Shown: positions 39,571 to 49,295, numbered from the stretch's first letter. The stretch: 64,000 nucleotides of DNA from Planctomycetota bacterium (GCA_015075375.1 JABTUM010000001.1:1297201-1361200); one strand, 5' to 3'. The notes: generated from the letters alone by a model not told the origin. Made by a program: numbers and translations.

Positions 39571-42186
39571 ATGGCGGAAGACAAACCCAAGCCCAAACCA
39601 AGCGTGGCCACGGGCAAGCCCAAAGCCACGGCCAAGGCCGTGGCCAAGCCGGCGGCTTCCGCGCCGGCAAGGAAACCGACGGCCGCACCGCCCGCTAAGC
39701 CCGCGCCGAACAAACCCGACGAAGAGGACGTAGCGCGTAAGCCAAAACCCGCGGGTTCGAAGGCCGCCACACCGAAGCCCCAAGCCAAGCCCGTGGACGC
39801 GCGCACGGCTGCGCCTCCTAAGCCCAAAGCGGCGGCCGAACCGCCTGAAGAGAGTTCTGACGTAGAGGGCTCCGACGGCGCAGAACTTACCGACGCGGAG
39901 AAGCTGGCCAAGGCGCAAGCCTTCGCCGAAGCAAGGCTGCGCCAGGAGGCCGAAGCGCGCAAGGTCGAGAACAAGCGCCTGATCTCGCGAACGTGGCAGC
40001 GCCGCATCCTCTGGGTGGTCGTGCTCATCTTCGGTATGGGCATCTTCAAGCTGGTTTCGCTCTACACCTTTCAGGAACCGCCGCGAGCCCGGACGCGGAC
40101 CGAACAAACCGCGATTAACAAGCTGGGCAAGCAATCCCTCGCCGACATGCTGCCGCTGAAGGCGCCGTTGCTGAAGCCCGATCCCTGCCCGTGGCCTGCC
40201 CACGTTCAGCCGCTGCCGGAACCCCGCATTGCCGCCCCGCGTGTGGCTATCGTCTCGGGCTGGCCGAGCCGCGAGGCCGATTCGGAGCCCGCCGAAGCGC
40301 GCCAAGCCGCCGCGGCTTTCACGGCGCTGCTGCGCCGCGATCTGGCTTTGGTCGACACCCTAAGCCTCTTCGATCCCGACCTGGCCAACTCGGCCACCGG
40401 CTCGCTCAAGCAGCAACTCGAAACACTCAAGCCCTACCTGATGGGGCTTGAAGCCGTGGTGCAGATCGCCGCGGAGCAGAAAGACGGGAAGCTAACAATC
40501 CGCATGGAGTATTGCACGCCGACTGGAACGCCGGTCCGCGGCCCCGAAGCCGTCCTGGAAAAGGGCACGTGGGGCGAGATCGCGCGCCCGTTTGTCCAGC
40601 GCGTGCTTGCGGCCCTGAACGCGAATCCATCGATCGAAGCGCAGAAGCGTATCGAAGCGCTGAAGATCACCGACCGCGACCTGACCGCCACGGGCCTCGA
40701 ACTGCTGAATACAGAGCCGGGCAAAATGAGCGGCGGATACGCCAGCATGCCGCTCGTGACCGCCGAACTCCTGCGTGGGCTGAAGGACCAGCCGCTGAAT
40801 ATTTACGTGCGCGCGGTGCTCTTTCAGGATCCGCATAACGTCGAAACGCTCTGGCGGCAGGAAACCGCGCTGCCGCCCGGCGAGGCGAACGAATTCGGGC
40901 TCAAGATGCTGGACGAAGCGCTCAAGCGCTCGCCGCACTTCGGTCCGGCGAACATGAGCCGTGCGCGGCGTCTGCAAGCCACCGGCGCGCACGGTCCGGC
41001 CCTCGAAGCCGCCGCGCGCGCGGCGGCCTTGATGCCCGGGCATCCCGGCGCGCACACGCTGCTCGCCGAACTGTACCTCGCGAATCGTGCTCCGCTGCCC
41101 GCGAAGCAGCATGCCGACCGCGCGCTGGAGATCGATCCGCTCCACGCCGGCGCCTGGGCGCTGCGCTGCGCCATCGCCACGGCCTCCGACGACCTGCCCG
41201 CCGCGCTGGAAGCCGCGGACGCATTTCTCGCCAAGCTTCCCGCCGCGCCTGAAGCGCACGCCTGGCGCTTTCGCACGCTGCTGAACCTGAACAAGCCGGC
41301 CGACGCCAAGGCCGCGCTCGACGCGGCCCAAGACGCCTGGCCCGCCGATCAGCGCGCGCTGCTCGAAGCCGAGTGGCTCGGCTGGAATGGGCGTTTCGAG
41401 GAAGCTTTGGCCGCGCTGGCTCCGCTGGAGGCCGGCGACAAAACGCCGGGCGCGGTCCGCCGCATGCGCGAGCGCCTGCTCGAACTAAAGGATCTGCCCG
41501 GTCTCGCGCAGAAGGTTCTGGAAGCCGCTCAAGCGGCGGAATACATGACGCTCCTGGCGCGGGCCGGACGCCTGCACAACCTAGGGCAGCGCGAAAAGCT
41601 GGCGGAGACGATCGCGAAACTGGAGCAACTCGCGCCGGAGGATCCGCGCTCGCTGCGCTGGCGCATTCAGCTTATGGCGCACGAGGAAGCGCGCTTCGAG
41701 AGCCTGCCTTACGTCGAGAAGCTCGACGCGGTGCTGCAAGGCATGCCCAAGGCCGAAGGTTCGGCCGTCGTGCCCCCGAATCGCGAGGATGCGTACCATG
41801 CTATCGAAGCGCTGCTCGCGCATGCGCGCTTCGACGACGCGCGCAAACGCCTCAGCGCTTGGCCGCCCCAGGAGCCCGGGAATCCGCGCCAGCAGATCGA
41901 AGCCCACATCCTGCTCACCGAGGGGCTCTTCTACGCCACCCAACTCAACGACTACGAGCAGGCCGCGAAGAGTTTTGTCGCCTGCCTGAACCGCGACCGC
42001 CGCCGCGAAAATCAGCTCGTCATCCTGGAGCAGATGGAAGCGTATCTGCGCATCCTGGGGCAAGCCGGCAAGGTGGACGAATCGGCGACGATCCAGAAGC
42101 GCTTTTCCAGTGTCCTCGACGACGCACTCGCCGCTCGCCTCAAGACCGCCATCGAGGAAGTCCAGGCCGCGGCGAAGAAGAAATAG
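39571..42186 (+). CDS. Membrane-anchored TPR-repeat protein
   Basis: An 871-aa protein. The first 125 residues are Lys/Pro/Ala repeats (disordered, KPKPKPSVATGKPKATAKA style), then a charged helix and a single TM segment near 148-168 (RILWVVVLIFGMGIFKLVSLY). Beyond it is a domain of about 200 residues with a CPWPAHVQPLPEP start, and from about 420 onward tandem TPR-like helix pairs (ALEAAARAAALMPGHPGAHTLLAELYLANR). The N-terminus is probably cytoplasmic and the TPR part extracytoplasmic. Likely a scaffold; partners unknown. It converges on the FAD oxidoreductase gene with a 9-bp gap. Confidence 0.75.
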   Translation: MAEDKPKPKPSVATGKPKATAKAVAKPAASAPARKPTAAPPAKPAPNKPDEEDVARKPKPAGSKAATPKPQAKPVDARTAAPPKPKAAAEPPEESSDVEGSDGAELTDAEKLAKAQAFAEARLRQEAEARKVENKRLISRTWQRRILWVVVLIFGMGIFKLVSLYTFQEPPRARTRTEQTAINKLGKQSLADMLPLKAPLLKPDPCPWPAHVQPLPEPRIAAPRVAIVSGWPSREADSEPAEARQAAAAFTALLRRDLALVDTLSLFDPDLANSATGSLKQQLETLKPYLMGLEAVVQIAAEQKDGKLTIRMEYCTPTGTPVRGPEAVLEKGTWGEIARPFVQRVLAALNANPSIEAQKRIEALKITDRDLTATGLELLNTEPGKMSGGYASMPLVTAELLRGLKDQPLNIYVRAVLFQDPHNVETLWRQETALPPGEANEFGLKMLDEALKRSPHFGPANMSRARRLQATGAHGPALEAAARAAALMPGHPGAHTLLAELYLANRAPLPAKQHADRALEIDPLHAGAWALRCAIATASDDLPAALEAADAFLAKLPAAPEAHAWRFRTLLNLNKPADAKAALDAAQDAWPADQRALLEAEWLGWNGRFEEALAALAPLEAGDKTPGAVRRMRERLLELKDLPGLAQKVLEAAQAAEYMTLLARAGRLHNLGQREKLAETIAKLEQLAPEDPRSLRWRIQLMAHEEARFESLPYVEKLDAVLQGMPKAEGSAVVPPNREDAYHAIEALLAHARFDDARKRLSAWPPQEPGNPRQQIEAHILLTEGLFYATQLNDYEQAAKSFVACLNRDRRRENQLVILEQMEAYLRILGQAGKVDESATIQKRFSSVLDDALAARLKTAIEEVQAAAKKK

Positions 42187-42195
42187 TCCGCGGCA

Positions 42196-43710
42196 TTATC
42201 CGGCCGCACCGACCGGCTGTTCGACGGGGAGCAAAGGCACGCCGTCGCGGATCAGGTGTTCGCGCAGCGCTGCGGCATCCACCTCACGCACCGCGCCGCC
42301 GTGGCGGGCCACCGCTTGAGCCGCCGCCGCGCCCGCCGCATGCCCGAAGGACATCGCGTTGATCATCACCCGCAGCGCGCCGGCCGCTTCGTGCGTCGCC
42401 GAGACGCAGCGCCCCGCAGCCAGCACGTTCTTCAGGCCCTTTGGAATCAGCGACCGGTAGGGCACGCAGTAGCACGGCGTGGTCTTCTTCGGCGCACCCT
42501 CGGGTTGTCCGTCCCAACGCCGACCGATGCCCGTCCCGTCGCCCAGTACCTCGTACTCCGTGCCGTCGAGCTTGCGGAAAACGATTCCCGGCCCGGTGGG
42601 ATTGTGAATGTCCACCGGATACGTGCCCTGCGCGATGGTGTCGTGGAAGCGGTGTCCTTCGAGCAGTTCGTGCTCCTGGACGGTGTACTCGCCTTCGATG
42701 CGCCGCGTCTCGCGCACGCCGATCTGCGCCCCGATGTCCACCAAGCTGCAGTTCTCGTAACCGGGGAAGCGCCGCAGATTCTCCATCACCCAGCGCAACT
42801 GGTAGCGCCCTTCGATCTCCGCGCGCGTGAAGTCGTCCCATTTGGAACAGACCACGCCGGGCACCCGCACGCCCGCGAACATGTACTCGTCCTTGCGCCA
42901 TACGCTCTTGGTGCCCCACAGGAAGGTGGGATACTTCCCGCCGTTGTAATCCATGGTGCCTTTGAAGAGTTCGGCTTGGATGGTGCGCGTGTTGACGCCC
43001 GCGTCTTCGGCTTTTTTGAAATCGATCCCGCCCACGCGAAAGCACAGGCTCGGCGGTTGGCACAGTCCCGCGGCGTCCCCGACGTTCGTCGGCGCACCGG
43101 CGCGCGCGCAGAGATCCGCGTCGCCCGTGGCGTCGATAAAGACCTTCGCACGCAGCGCCCCGCGCCCGGATTTGGTCTCCAGAATCGCGGCCGTGATGTT
43201 TCCGTGTTCGTCGGTCGCCGCGCCGGCGAGCCACGCATGCAGGAGCACGCGCACGCCCGAGCCCACGATCATGTCGTCGTAGCAGAGCTTGGTGCTCTCG
43301 CTGCAGATCGTGTACATCCCGCGGCCGTCAGGGCGGTTGTTGCGCATCGCGCCGATGGCCTCGAGGCGGTCAAGGATCTCCTGCGCCAGCCCTCCGATCA
43401 CCTGCTGCTCGAAGGTCTGCGACCAGAGCGAATGCCAGATGTTCACGTTCGCGGCGGTGGCCATGCCGCCAAAGTACGCGTGGCGCTCGACGATAATCGT
43501 ACGCGCGCCGGCGCGCGCCGCGGCCACCGCGGCGCAGACTCCTGCCGGACCCCCGCCCAGGACGGCCACGTCGCATTCGGCCAGCACCGGAACGCGCCGG
43601 GCGGGCTCGGCGATGCTGGCCGGTTCGCGCGGCGCATCGGGCAGAAAACGCGGCAGCGGGCGCGGCGCGGGCAGGATGTTCGGCGTGTGCGGTCGGTTCT
43701 GCGCGGACAT
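42196..43710 (-). CDS. FAD-dependent oxidoreductase (pfam FAD_oxidored type)
   Basis: A 504-aa flavoprotein. The FAD Rossmann motif is VAVLGGGPAGVCAAVAAARAG (about 49-70) and the ADP-binding acid lies in IIVERHAYFGGMATAANVN, the family signature. FIDATGDADLCARAGAP near 200 is the second FAD motif, and a C-terminal PKGLKNVLAAGRCVSATHEA region closes the site. Such enzymes abound in planctomycetes and lentisphaeres near sugar-degradation genes; the substrate is unknown. ATG 43710 has GGGAG upstream. Immediately upstream lie tandem repeats suited to the AraC regulator encoded next to it. Confidence 0.87.
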   Translation of the reverse strand: MSAQNRPHTPNILPAPRPLPRFLPDAPREPASIAEPARRVPVLAECDVAVLGGGPAGVCAAVAAARAGARTIIVERHAYFGGMATAANVNIWHSLWSQTFEQQVIGGLAQEILDRLEAIGAMRNNRPDGRGMYTICSESTKLCYDDMIVGSGVRVLLHAWLAGAATDEHGNITAAILETKSGRGALRAKVFIDATGDADLCARAGAPTNVGDAAGLCQPPSLCFRVGGIDFKKAEDAGVNTRTIQAELFKGTMDYNGGKYPTFLWGTKSVWRKDEYMFAGVRVPGVVCSKWDDFTRAEIEGRYQLRWVMENLRRFPGYENCSLVDIGAQIGVRETRRIEGEYTVQEHELLEGHRFHDTIAQGTYPVDIHNPTGPGIVFRKLDGTEYEVLGDGTGIGRRWDGQPEGAPKKTTPCYCVPYRSLIPKGLKNVLAAGRCVSATHEAAGALRVMINAMSFGHAAGAAAAQAVARHGGAVREVDAAALREHLIRDGVPLLPVEQPVGAAG

Positions 43711-43813
43711 GAAAGTAGCTCCCGGTCGATGGAGGAAACGTCGCGAAACCGTTGTGTTTCGCTTACGTCCTTCACGATACCTTCCCGGGCGGGCGGTTAG
43801 CTATGGAGGCAAT

Positions 43814-43844
43814 GCACGATCTTATGGAGAAAACGCACGATCTT
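43814..43844 (-). promoter_or_regulatory. AraC-type tandem operator
   Basis: GCACGATCTT occurs at 43814-43823 and 43835-43844, identical and 21 bp apart, i.e. two helical turns on the same face. This is the usual layout of AraC-family binding sites. They overlap the 3' end of the AraC gene and lie about 100 bp before the FAD oxidoreductase start. Confidence 0.6.
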
Positions 43845-44652
43845 CTGTTGGCCAGCGCTTCCAGAATCCGCGGTACAGGCGCGAAAAATAGAGCGGATCG
43901 CGGTAGCCCACCGCTTGGGCCACCTGTTTCACCGCCAAGTCCGTCTCCTGCAGAAAGCTGCGCGCCGCGCGCATCCGCAGCGTCAGGAGGTAGCGCTGCG
44001 CGCTCAGCCCCGTCTGGCGCTTGAATAGCAGCCGGAAGTGATTGGCGCTCAAGTCCGCGCGATCCGGCAAACCCTCCAGCGCATCCGGCTCGCGGAAATG
44101 TTCGCCCAGCCACGCCACCGCGCGCTCGATGCCCTGAGCGCCGGCTCCGCCGCGCCGAATGGCGGGCTCCTTGCCCGCCCGCCGCACGCGCGCGCCGAAC
44201 CCCGAGAAGAACCGCGCCAGGAGCGCCTTCAATTCGCCTTCGGCCTGCAGCGCCGCGCCGCCGCGCGTGGCCAGATCCTGCAACCGCGCCAAGCTTGCCG
44301 CGTCCAGATCCGCGTCCGCCGAACGCCGCAGCAGGTAGGGTTCCAGGCGCGGAGCGGGGCCCAGTCCCTGCGCGGCGTACTCCACCCAGGCCATGGAGAA
44401 GCGCCCGCCACGCGGGACGTGCCAGCCGCGCTTCACGCCGGCCGGCACCCACAGCAGCATGCCGGCCGCGAAACGAAACGTACGGCCCTCCACCGCGTAG
44501 CGCGCCGCGCCGGCGCGCGCGAGCAACAGCCGCGGCGTGGGCACCACCAGTTCGGCCGTGCGGAAACCATCGCTGCAGGCAAGCGCCTGCGCGTGCATCA
44601 CGTCCAAGCGGGTTTGGAGGAGCCGGCGGAGGTACTCGAGTGCCGGACTCAT
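43822..44652 (-). CDS. AraC-family transcriptional regulator
   Basis: A 276-aa regulator. An N-terminal cupin-like sensing domain (FRFAAGMLLWVPAGVKRGWHV near 65-85) is followed by two HTH motifs typical of AraC/XylS: ADLSANHFRLLFKRQTGLSAQRYLLTLRM and VKQVAQAVGYRDPLYFSRLYR. ATG 44652 was chosen over TTG 44676, since the extra residues are not family-like. It is on the same strand as, and upstream of, the FAD oxidoreductase, with identical tandem repeats between the two, so it most likely controls that gene in response to a sugar-like ligand. The ligand is unknown. Confidence 0.87.
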   Translation of the reverse strand: MSPALEYLRRLLQTRLDVMHAQALACSDGFRTAELVVPTPRLLLARAGAARYAVEGRTFRFAAGMLLWVPAGVKRGWHVPRGGRFSMAWVEYAAQGLGPAPRLEPYLLRRSADADLDAASLARLQDLATRGGAALQAEGELKALLARFFSGFGARVRRAGKEPAIRRGGAGAQGIERAVAWLGEHFREPDALEGLPDRADLSANHFRLLFKRQTGLSAQRYLLTLRMRAARSFLQETDLAVKQVAQAVGYRDPLYFSRLYRGFWKRWPTEDRAFSP

Positions 44653-44683
44653 GATTCGGCAGCAGTCCGTTTCCAAAGGGCTG

Positions 44684-45994
44684 CTAGCGCTTCACCACCA
44701 CGCGCGGATTCACGTTGATCTCTTTGAAGCGCTGGCGGATCGCGTCGGCTTCGGCGACGGGGATGTTCTTCACGATCGGCACCACGGCCTTCTGGCAATG
44801 CCGCTGCGCTTCCTCGGTGGTGATGCCTTGGATCTCCGCGACGAGTTCGTGGACCTCCGGCTTGCTCGTGCGGCTGATGAAGATGCTGCAGAGCGAATCC
44901 GGGTCGTCGTCGATGGGTTCCAGTTCCGGCGCGGCGGCCGCTTGCGGCATCGGCACCTGCGGCGAAGGCTGCCGCGTACGCGCCATGCCCGGATTCCGCG
45001 CGGGCGCCTGGCGCGCTCCCGGCTGGATGTCCGGACCCGACGGCGCGGGCGCCACATCGGACGGCCCCATCTTGAGTCCCGCTTCGAAATCCTCGAGCGC
45101 CATCGGTCCCTTGATGCGAGGGTCTTGCGGCCCGGCCAGCGAAGCGGAGGTGCTCGCATGCGCCGCCGGCATCGGCATGGGCATGCTTTCCACCACCGGC
45201 ACTTCGGGCAGCGGAATCACGCTGCTGGGCGACTCCGGGCGGGCCGGATGAAGTTCTTCCAATTCGACGTCGATGGGTTCCAGCGCCGCCGCGTCGTTGC
45301 GCGGACCCGGACGGCCCGGCGCACTCGGGCGGCCCGCAGCCGGCGACGAGACCGGCGTAGCGCTCGCCGCAGGCAGCGGAATCGGCGTTGCCGCGGGCAG
45401 CGGGATCGGAACCGGCGTCGCGCCTTGCGCGGCCGCCGGCTTGGGAATTGGAATCGGAATCGGCGCCGCCGGACCGCGCGTCGGCACCGCCGTGGAACCC
45501 GGCACCGGAGTGGCGCCGCGCGCGGGCGCCGCGGAAACGCCCAGTTGCGGAGCGCTGCCTTCGTCGGCTCGCGACAAAATCAGCTTCAGGATCATCGGCT
45601 GGCCCGTGTATGGGCAAGGCAAAACCACTTCGGTGACCGCGATCGCGTTCGCGCTGGTGCTCGAACGCGGACGCGCGACCATCCCGAAGCTTCCGACCGT
45701 GCGGCCGAATATCTTGCAGTCCGCGGGTTGGTTCACCAGCGGCAGCGCAGGATCCAGATGATCGACGATCTTGAAGCGGCAGCCGACCTTCTCCACTTCC
45801 ACCAGCGCTTCGTAAACCGCCTGCGCCTGCGGAGCAGTCAAGCCCGTCAACACATGGATCGGCGAGGCGCCGACGATCTGCAAACCCCAGTTGTCGTCGC
45901 GGCCGAAAGCCTGCGCCAACGCCTGCGCCACCGCCCGGTCCTTACCCGGAAAGCGGCCCAAAAAGACGATCGAGAATCCTGGTTGCACCGCCAT
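44684..45994 (-). CDS. Protein with L7/L12-CTD-like modules at both ends of a Pro-rich linker
   Basis: A 436-aa protein. The N-terminal 85 residues (SIVFLGRFPGKDRAVAQAL; VLTGLTAPQAQAVYEALVEV; CRFKIVD) and the last 70 (PEVHELVAEIQGITTEEAQ; AEADAIRQRFKEINVNPRVVVK) both follow the pattern of the ribosomal L7/L12 C-terminal fold: charged helix, G-[LI]-T then helix, then a helix ending in a strand. Between them lies about 240 residues rich in Pro, Ala and Gly, with TPVP/PIPI repeats, presumably disordered. No signal peptide. The L7/L12 fold often binds translation factors; a regulatory or adaptor role is inferred. Fold assignment is by eye. Confidence 0.6.
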   Translation of the reverse strand: MAVQPGFSIVFLGRFPGKDRAVAQALAQAFGRDDNWGLQIVGASPIHVLTGLTAPQAQAVYEALVEVEKVGCRFKIVDHLDPALPLVNQPADCKIFGRTVGSFGMVARPRSSTSANAIAVTEVVLPCPYTGQPMILKLILSRADEGSAPQLGVSAAPARGATPVPGSTAVPTRGPAAPIPIPIPKPAAAQGATPVPIPLPAATPIPLPAASATPVSSPAAGRPSAPGRPGPRNDAAALEPIDVELEELHPARPESPSSVIPLPEVPVVESMPMPMPAAHASTSASLAGPQDPRIKGPMALEDFEAGLKMGPSDVAPAPSGPDIQPGARQAPARNPGMARTRQPSPQVPMPQAAAAPELEPIDDDPDSLCSIFISRTSKPEVHELVAEIQGITTEEAQRHCQKAVVPIVKNIPVAEADAIRQRFKEINVNPRVVVKR

Positions 45995-46232
45995 GTGGGC
46001 CTTTCGTCTTAACGCATAGCCGTAACCGCGGTTCGTAAAGAACCGGGCCGCGACGCTGGAGAGACCCCGCCGCGCTTCCCCTTACGCACCCCTCGCGACC
46101 GGCTCATCCGAAGCTTTAAGATACGTTATCCGGTGCGAATTACCAAGGCAACGCACAGACCCACTTTACAGCACTCCACGAACCCCCATCTGCGTTTCTA
46201 AACCTAGGTTGCACCAGCGCATTGGGGCAATA

Positions 46233-47237
46233 TCAGGTACAGCTCTTCAGGATTCGTTCCAGAATCCAGCTTCGAGCGGCCGAGCTTTGGACTTCCAGCG
46301 CTACTTCGACCACAGGCCAGTCCAAGCCCGCCGCCCGCCGAGTAGGCCGGCGATCCGCTACCCAAAGGCCCGCGGCGCGGCCTTTTTCGACCGTCTCCAG
46401 CGCCAAGCGCCGCCAGGTAAAGAAATCGGGCCGCAGGATCGCGCAGGCCGCCAGCGCGTCGTGAATAAAGGTATGCCCACCGCTTGCGCCAGCCTGCGGG
46501 AACGGCGCGCCGAATCCGGAACGCGGCGCCGGACCGATCGCGTCCTGGAAAGCCACCAGCGCGCGGACGAAATGCGCCAGCGCGCGAGCGCGCGGTGTAC
46601 GCAAGCGATCCAGCTTGCGCGCTTCCGCAAGGCCAAACGTTACGCGATGCGTCACGTCCAGCGGCACCCAGCGCTGCGGCACCCCGCTTCGAAGCACCGC
46701 ACGCGCCGCGCGCGGATCGCATGCGATATTGAACTCGATTTGAGGCGCGACGTTGCCGGCATCGAAGAGCGCCCCGCCCATGAGCGTAAGCCGGCGGACC
46801 TTCTGGCGTAGCAGCGCGCCATCGCGCGACAGGAACGCGGCCAGGTTGGTAAGCGGGCCCAGCGTGAGCACCTCGACGGAAGCGTCCGGCGCCGCGCGCA
46901 GCGCCGTGCGCAAAAGCACGCTCCATGCCGCGGCTCGGCTGGACGTGCGGGGCAAGCGGGCGGCGTACCCGCCCAAACCGTCGCCGCCGTGAACCTCCGG
47001 CGCATGCAGCCCTCGACGCGGCTCCAGCCCGCGGCCCGCCGGAACCTCCGGGCGGCCCAGCAGCGCGAGCAGCGCACGCAGGTTCGCGAAGGTGCGCGCG
47101 AGCGGGACGTTCCCGCCCACCGCCAGCGCCGCGCGCCAATCCAGCTCGGGCGAACCGGCGCAGACGGCCAGCGCCAGCGCGTCGTCCAACCCCGGGTCGG
47201 TGTCCACGATCAGCGGCCTGCGCTTACGCAATCCCAT
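46233..47237 (-). CDS. Inosine/uridine-preferring nucleoside hydrolase
   Basis: A 334-aa nucleoside hydrolase (IUNH fold) that cleaves the N-glycosidic bond of ribonucleosides. The calcium-binding DTDPGLDDALAL (residues about 12-23) is diagnostic; VGGNVPLARTFANLRALL is the next block, LTLGPLTNLAAFL the middle, LMGGALFDAGNVAPQIEFNIACDP supplies Asn/Glu ligands, and HDALAACAILRPD the last Asp site. GNVAPQIEFN replaces the common GNxTPxAEFN, a mild change. No signal peptide. It is divergent from the small 148-aa gene. Confidence 0.88.
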   Translation of the reverse strand: MGLRKRRPLIVDTDPGLDDALALAVCAGSPELDWRAALAVGGNVPLARTFANLRALLALLGRPEVPAGRGLEPRRGLHAPEVHGGDGLGGYAARLPRTSSRAAAWSVLLRTALRAAPDASVEVLTLGPLTNLAAFLSRDGALLRQKVRRLTLMGGALFDAGNVAPQIEFNIACDPRAARAVLRSGVPQRWVPLDVTHRVTFGLAEARKLDRLRTPRARALAHFVRALVAFQDAIGPAPRSGFGAPFPQAGASGGHTFIHDALAACAILRPDFFTWRRLALETVEKGRAAGLWVADRRPTRRAAGLDWPVVEVALEVQSSAARSWILERILKSCT

Positions 47238-47315
47238 TGCCTCCGCTAGCCAAGCCCCGCCGCCAGGATATACCTATACTTCTTCTACGGACACCCAGCT
47301 CGCGGAGTACCAGAC

Positions 47316-47762
47316 ATGGCGTTCAAGGCTTTTCCGGCGGCGACCGGTTCCGGCAACACCGTCTTCGAAGGCGATGTGTTGAACGGCTACACCACGCCCG
47401 ACGGCAAGAAGGTGCGGCTCCAGTTTTACGGCAACGACCGCGGCTACACTGCCGCCGCGTACCTGACCGACCACGAAGGCGCCAAAGCGCTCCTGCAGGA
47501 ACTCGAATCGCTCGCCGCTTCGAACCTCGAACGCGGCGGGATCTTCTCGGCCGAAAGCAACAATAAGAATTTCCGGCTCAGCCGCGAGTTCGAGTCCAGC
47601 CCCCTGATTCTCTTCCTGAACGGCAACGACCGTATGCAGGGCCGCACCTTTCATCGGGGCGATGCCGCGGCCATGCAGAAGGTGCTCGAAGAGTTCAAAA
47701 AGGTTATCCAGACCATTGACGACGTGGTGGCTGGAAAAGGCCCCGGCGCCGAACCCGAGTAG
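47316..47762 (+). CDS. Conserved-looking small protein, unknown
   Basis: A 148-aa soluble protein. Alternating strands (KKVRLQFYGNDRGYTAAAYLTD; SSPLILFLNGNDRMQG) and two helices (GAKALLQELESLAAS; AAAMQKVLEEFKKVIQTIDDVV) suggest a small alpha/beta fold. No catalytic or metal motif and no signal peptide. It converges with the sialate O-acetylesterase gene. I do not recognise a family. Confidence 0.65.
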   Translation: MAFKAFPAATGSGNTVFEGDVLNGYTTPDGKKVRLQFYGNDRGYTAAAYLTDHEGAKALLQELESLAASNLERGGIFSAESNNKNFRLSREFESSPLILFLNGNDRMQGRTFHRGDAAAMQKVLEEFKKVIQTIDDVVAGKGPGAEPE

Positions 47763-47769
47763 CCGCGAC

Positions 47770-49203
47770 CTACCCTTCCCGAACCGGCACTCCGTCCAGC
47801 TTCAGCGGCCCGAACGCAAACGCGGCATGGTCCCGCGCATCGGTCAAGGTCGCGAAACTCTCCACGCCTGCTCCGTAGTACAGCGCCGCGCCCGGCGGCG
47901 GAGCGGGTTCCAGCTTGAGCGTCACGGCACAAGGCTGCGCGGGCTCTACGTAACTGTCGAGGATCGCCAGGATCGGCTTCTCGGAGGCGTCGTGAATCGA
48001 GAAGCCGCCGACGCGGCGCGGCGAAACCAGCTTTTCGTGCACGCCTTCGTAGACGAGCTTCAAGCGCGTGCGCGCGGGATTCGCGAAGTACGCTTCTTTC
48101 AACCGCGGACCGGTCTCGATCCCCGCCTCGCCGTAGACCGAACGGCAGGCTGCATCGGCCATGCGTTTGCCCAGCCGCTTCAAACCGTCGGTGCTGATGT
48201 GAATCGCATCGTCCAGGGGCAGATCGATGGCCGAGACCATGCTCGCGTTCGGAATAGCCGACTCCGCCCGGCGCTGCAGTTCGCGAATCGCGTTCCAGCT
48301 CGCGCCGTCCACGCCGTCGCGCACGAAGCGCCCGATCTGCACGTATAGGAATGGCAGATCCAGAGTTTGCAAATCTTCGCGCAGCGCGGCGACGAGCTTC
48401 GCGAACTTCTCGGCGAAGACCGCCACCGACTGCGGGCCGCACTCGCTTTCGCCCTGATACCAGAGCACGCCTTTCACCTTCCCGCCGCACGCCGCCACGC
48501 GGCGCAGCAAGCTCCCGTACAGCGAGCGCCCGCCTTCGCCCTTCTTGTCGGGACTCCACTGATTCATCGAAGTCCCGCCGTGCGCGCACGGAATCAGCCC
48601 GATCGGATAACCGCGGCGCTTGACGAGTTCCTTCCCAAAGGTGATTCCCAACCCCGCGCCTTTGGTGCGCGTCTTGCGCGCTTCTTCGACCAGCCGCGGA
48701 CGGTCCTCGGGCGTGCAGCTCCAATGCACCGGATCGATCGACTCGATCAGCGGGTGCAGCGGCTCCGTCGCCGTCTCCCATTCTTCGCGCATCGCGTAGC
48801 ACTTCACGCTCTTATGCGGCGTCTCCACGCGTTCGTCCAGGTCGCCGATGCCCTGCATGTTCGACTGCCCGGCCAGCACCCACAGATCGCCGGCGTAGAC
48901 CTGCTTGACCTGCGTACCGCCCAGTTCGGCCGCGTTCTCGCCCATCACGCGTAATTCAACGCTGTACGGGCCGCCCGCCGGAAGCCCCCCCAGCGTCCCG
49001 CGAAAGGGTTCTTCTCCGCCAGGCGTCACGGCGATCTCGCGCCAGCCGAGCCGTTCGTCCTTGCCCTGCATGACGCGGGCTTCGATACGGCCGGCGTGCA
49101 CGCAGCGCCCGGTCAATACCGCGGCGGCCTGCCCGTCCGCATCGACCTGGATCACACCATGCGGCGTGAGTCCCGTTAATACCTCGAAGGCGCGGCGAGC
49201 CAT
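47770..49203 (-). CDS. Sialate O-acetylesterase-like (SGNH/SASA) esterase
   Basis: A 477-aa SGNH-type esterase. The block-I Ser lies in WVLAGQSNMQGIGDL (about 115-129), the middle block is LIPCAHGGTSMNQWSP, then GVLWYQGESE, and the final Asp/His pair is in DAIHISTDGLKRLGKRMADA. These are the SASA family signatures. The N-terminal about 100 residues form a beta-rich domain. No clear signal peptide at the chosen start. ATG 49203 has GAGGA upstream and lies 92 bp after the previous gene on this strand. It removes acetyl from O-acetylated sugars, perhaps sialic acids or plant polysaccharides. Confidence 0.85.
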   Translation of the reverse strand: MARRAFEVLTGLTPHGVIQVDADGQAAAVLTGRCVHAGRIEARVMQGKDERLGWREIAVTPGGEEPFRGTLGGLPAGGPYSVELRVMGENAAELGGTQVKQVYAGDLWVLAGQSNMQGIGDLDERVETPHKSVKCYAMREEWETATEPLHPLIESIDPVHWSCTPEDRPRLVEEARKTRTKGAGLGITFGKELVKRRGYPIGLIPCAHGGTSMNQWSPDKKGEGGRSLYGSLLRRVAACGGKVKGVLWYQGESECGPQSVAVFAEKFAKLVAALREDLQTLDLPFLYVQIGRFVRDGVDGASWNAIRELQRRAESAIPNASMVSAIDLPLDDAIHISTDGLKRLGKRMADAACRSVYGEAGIETGPRLKEAYFANPARTRLKLVYEGVHEKLVSPRRVGGFSIHDASEKPILAILDSYVEPAQPCAVTLKLEPAPPPGAALYYGAGVESFATLTDARDHAAFAFGPLKLDGVPVREG

Positions 49204-49295
49204 GGGATGTTCCTCGTCGTGGGGATTGAAGTCCGGCGGGGCAACGGGCCGGACAACGCACGGCCCGGACAACAGGAAAACAACCTGCTTGAACG

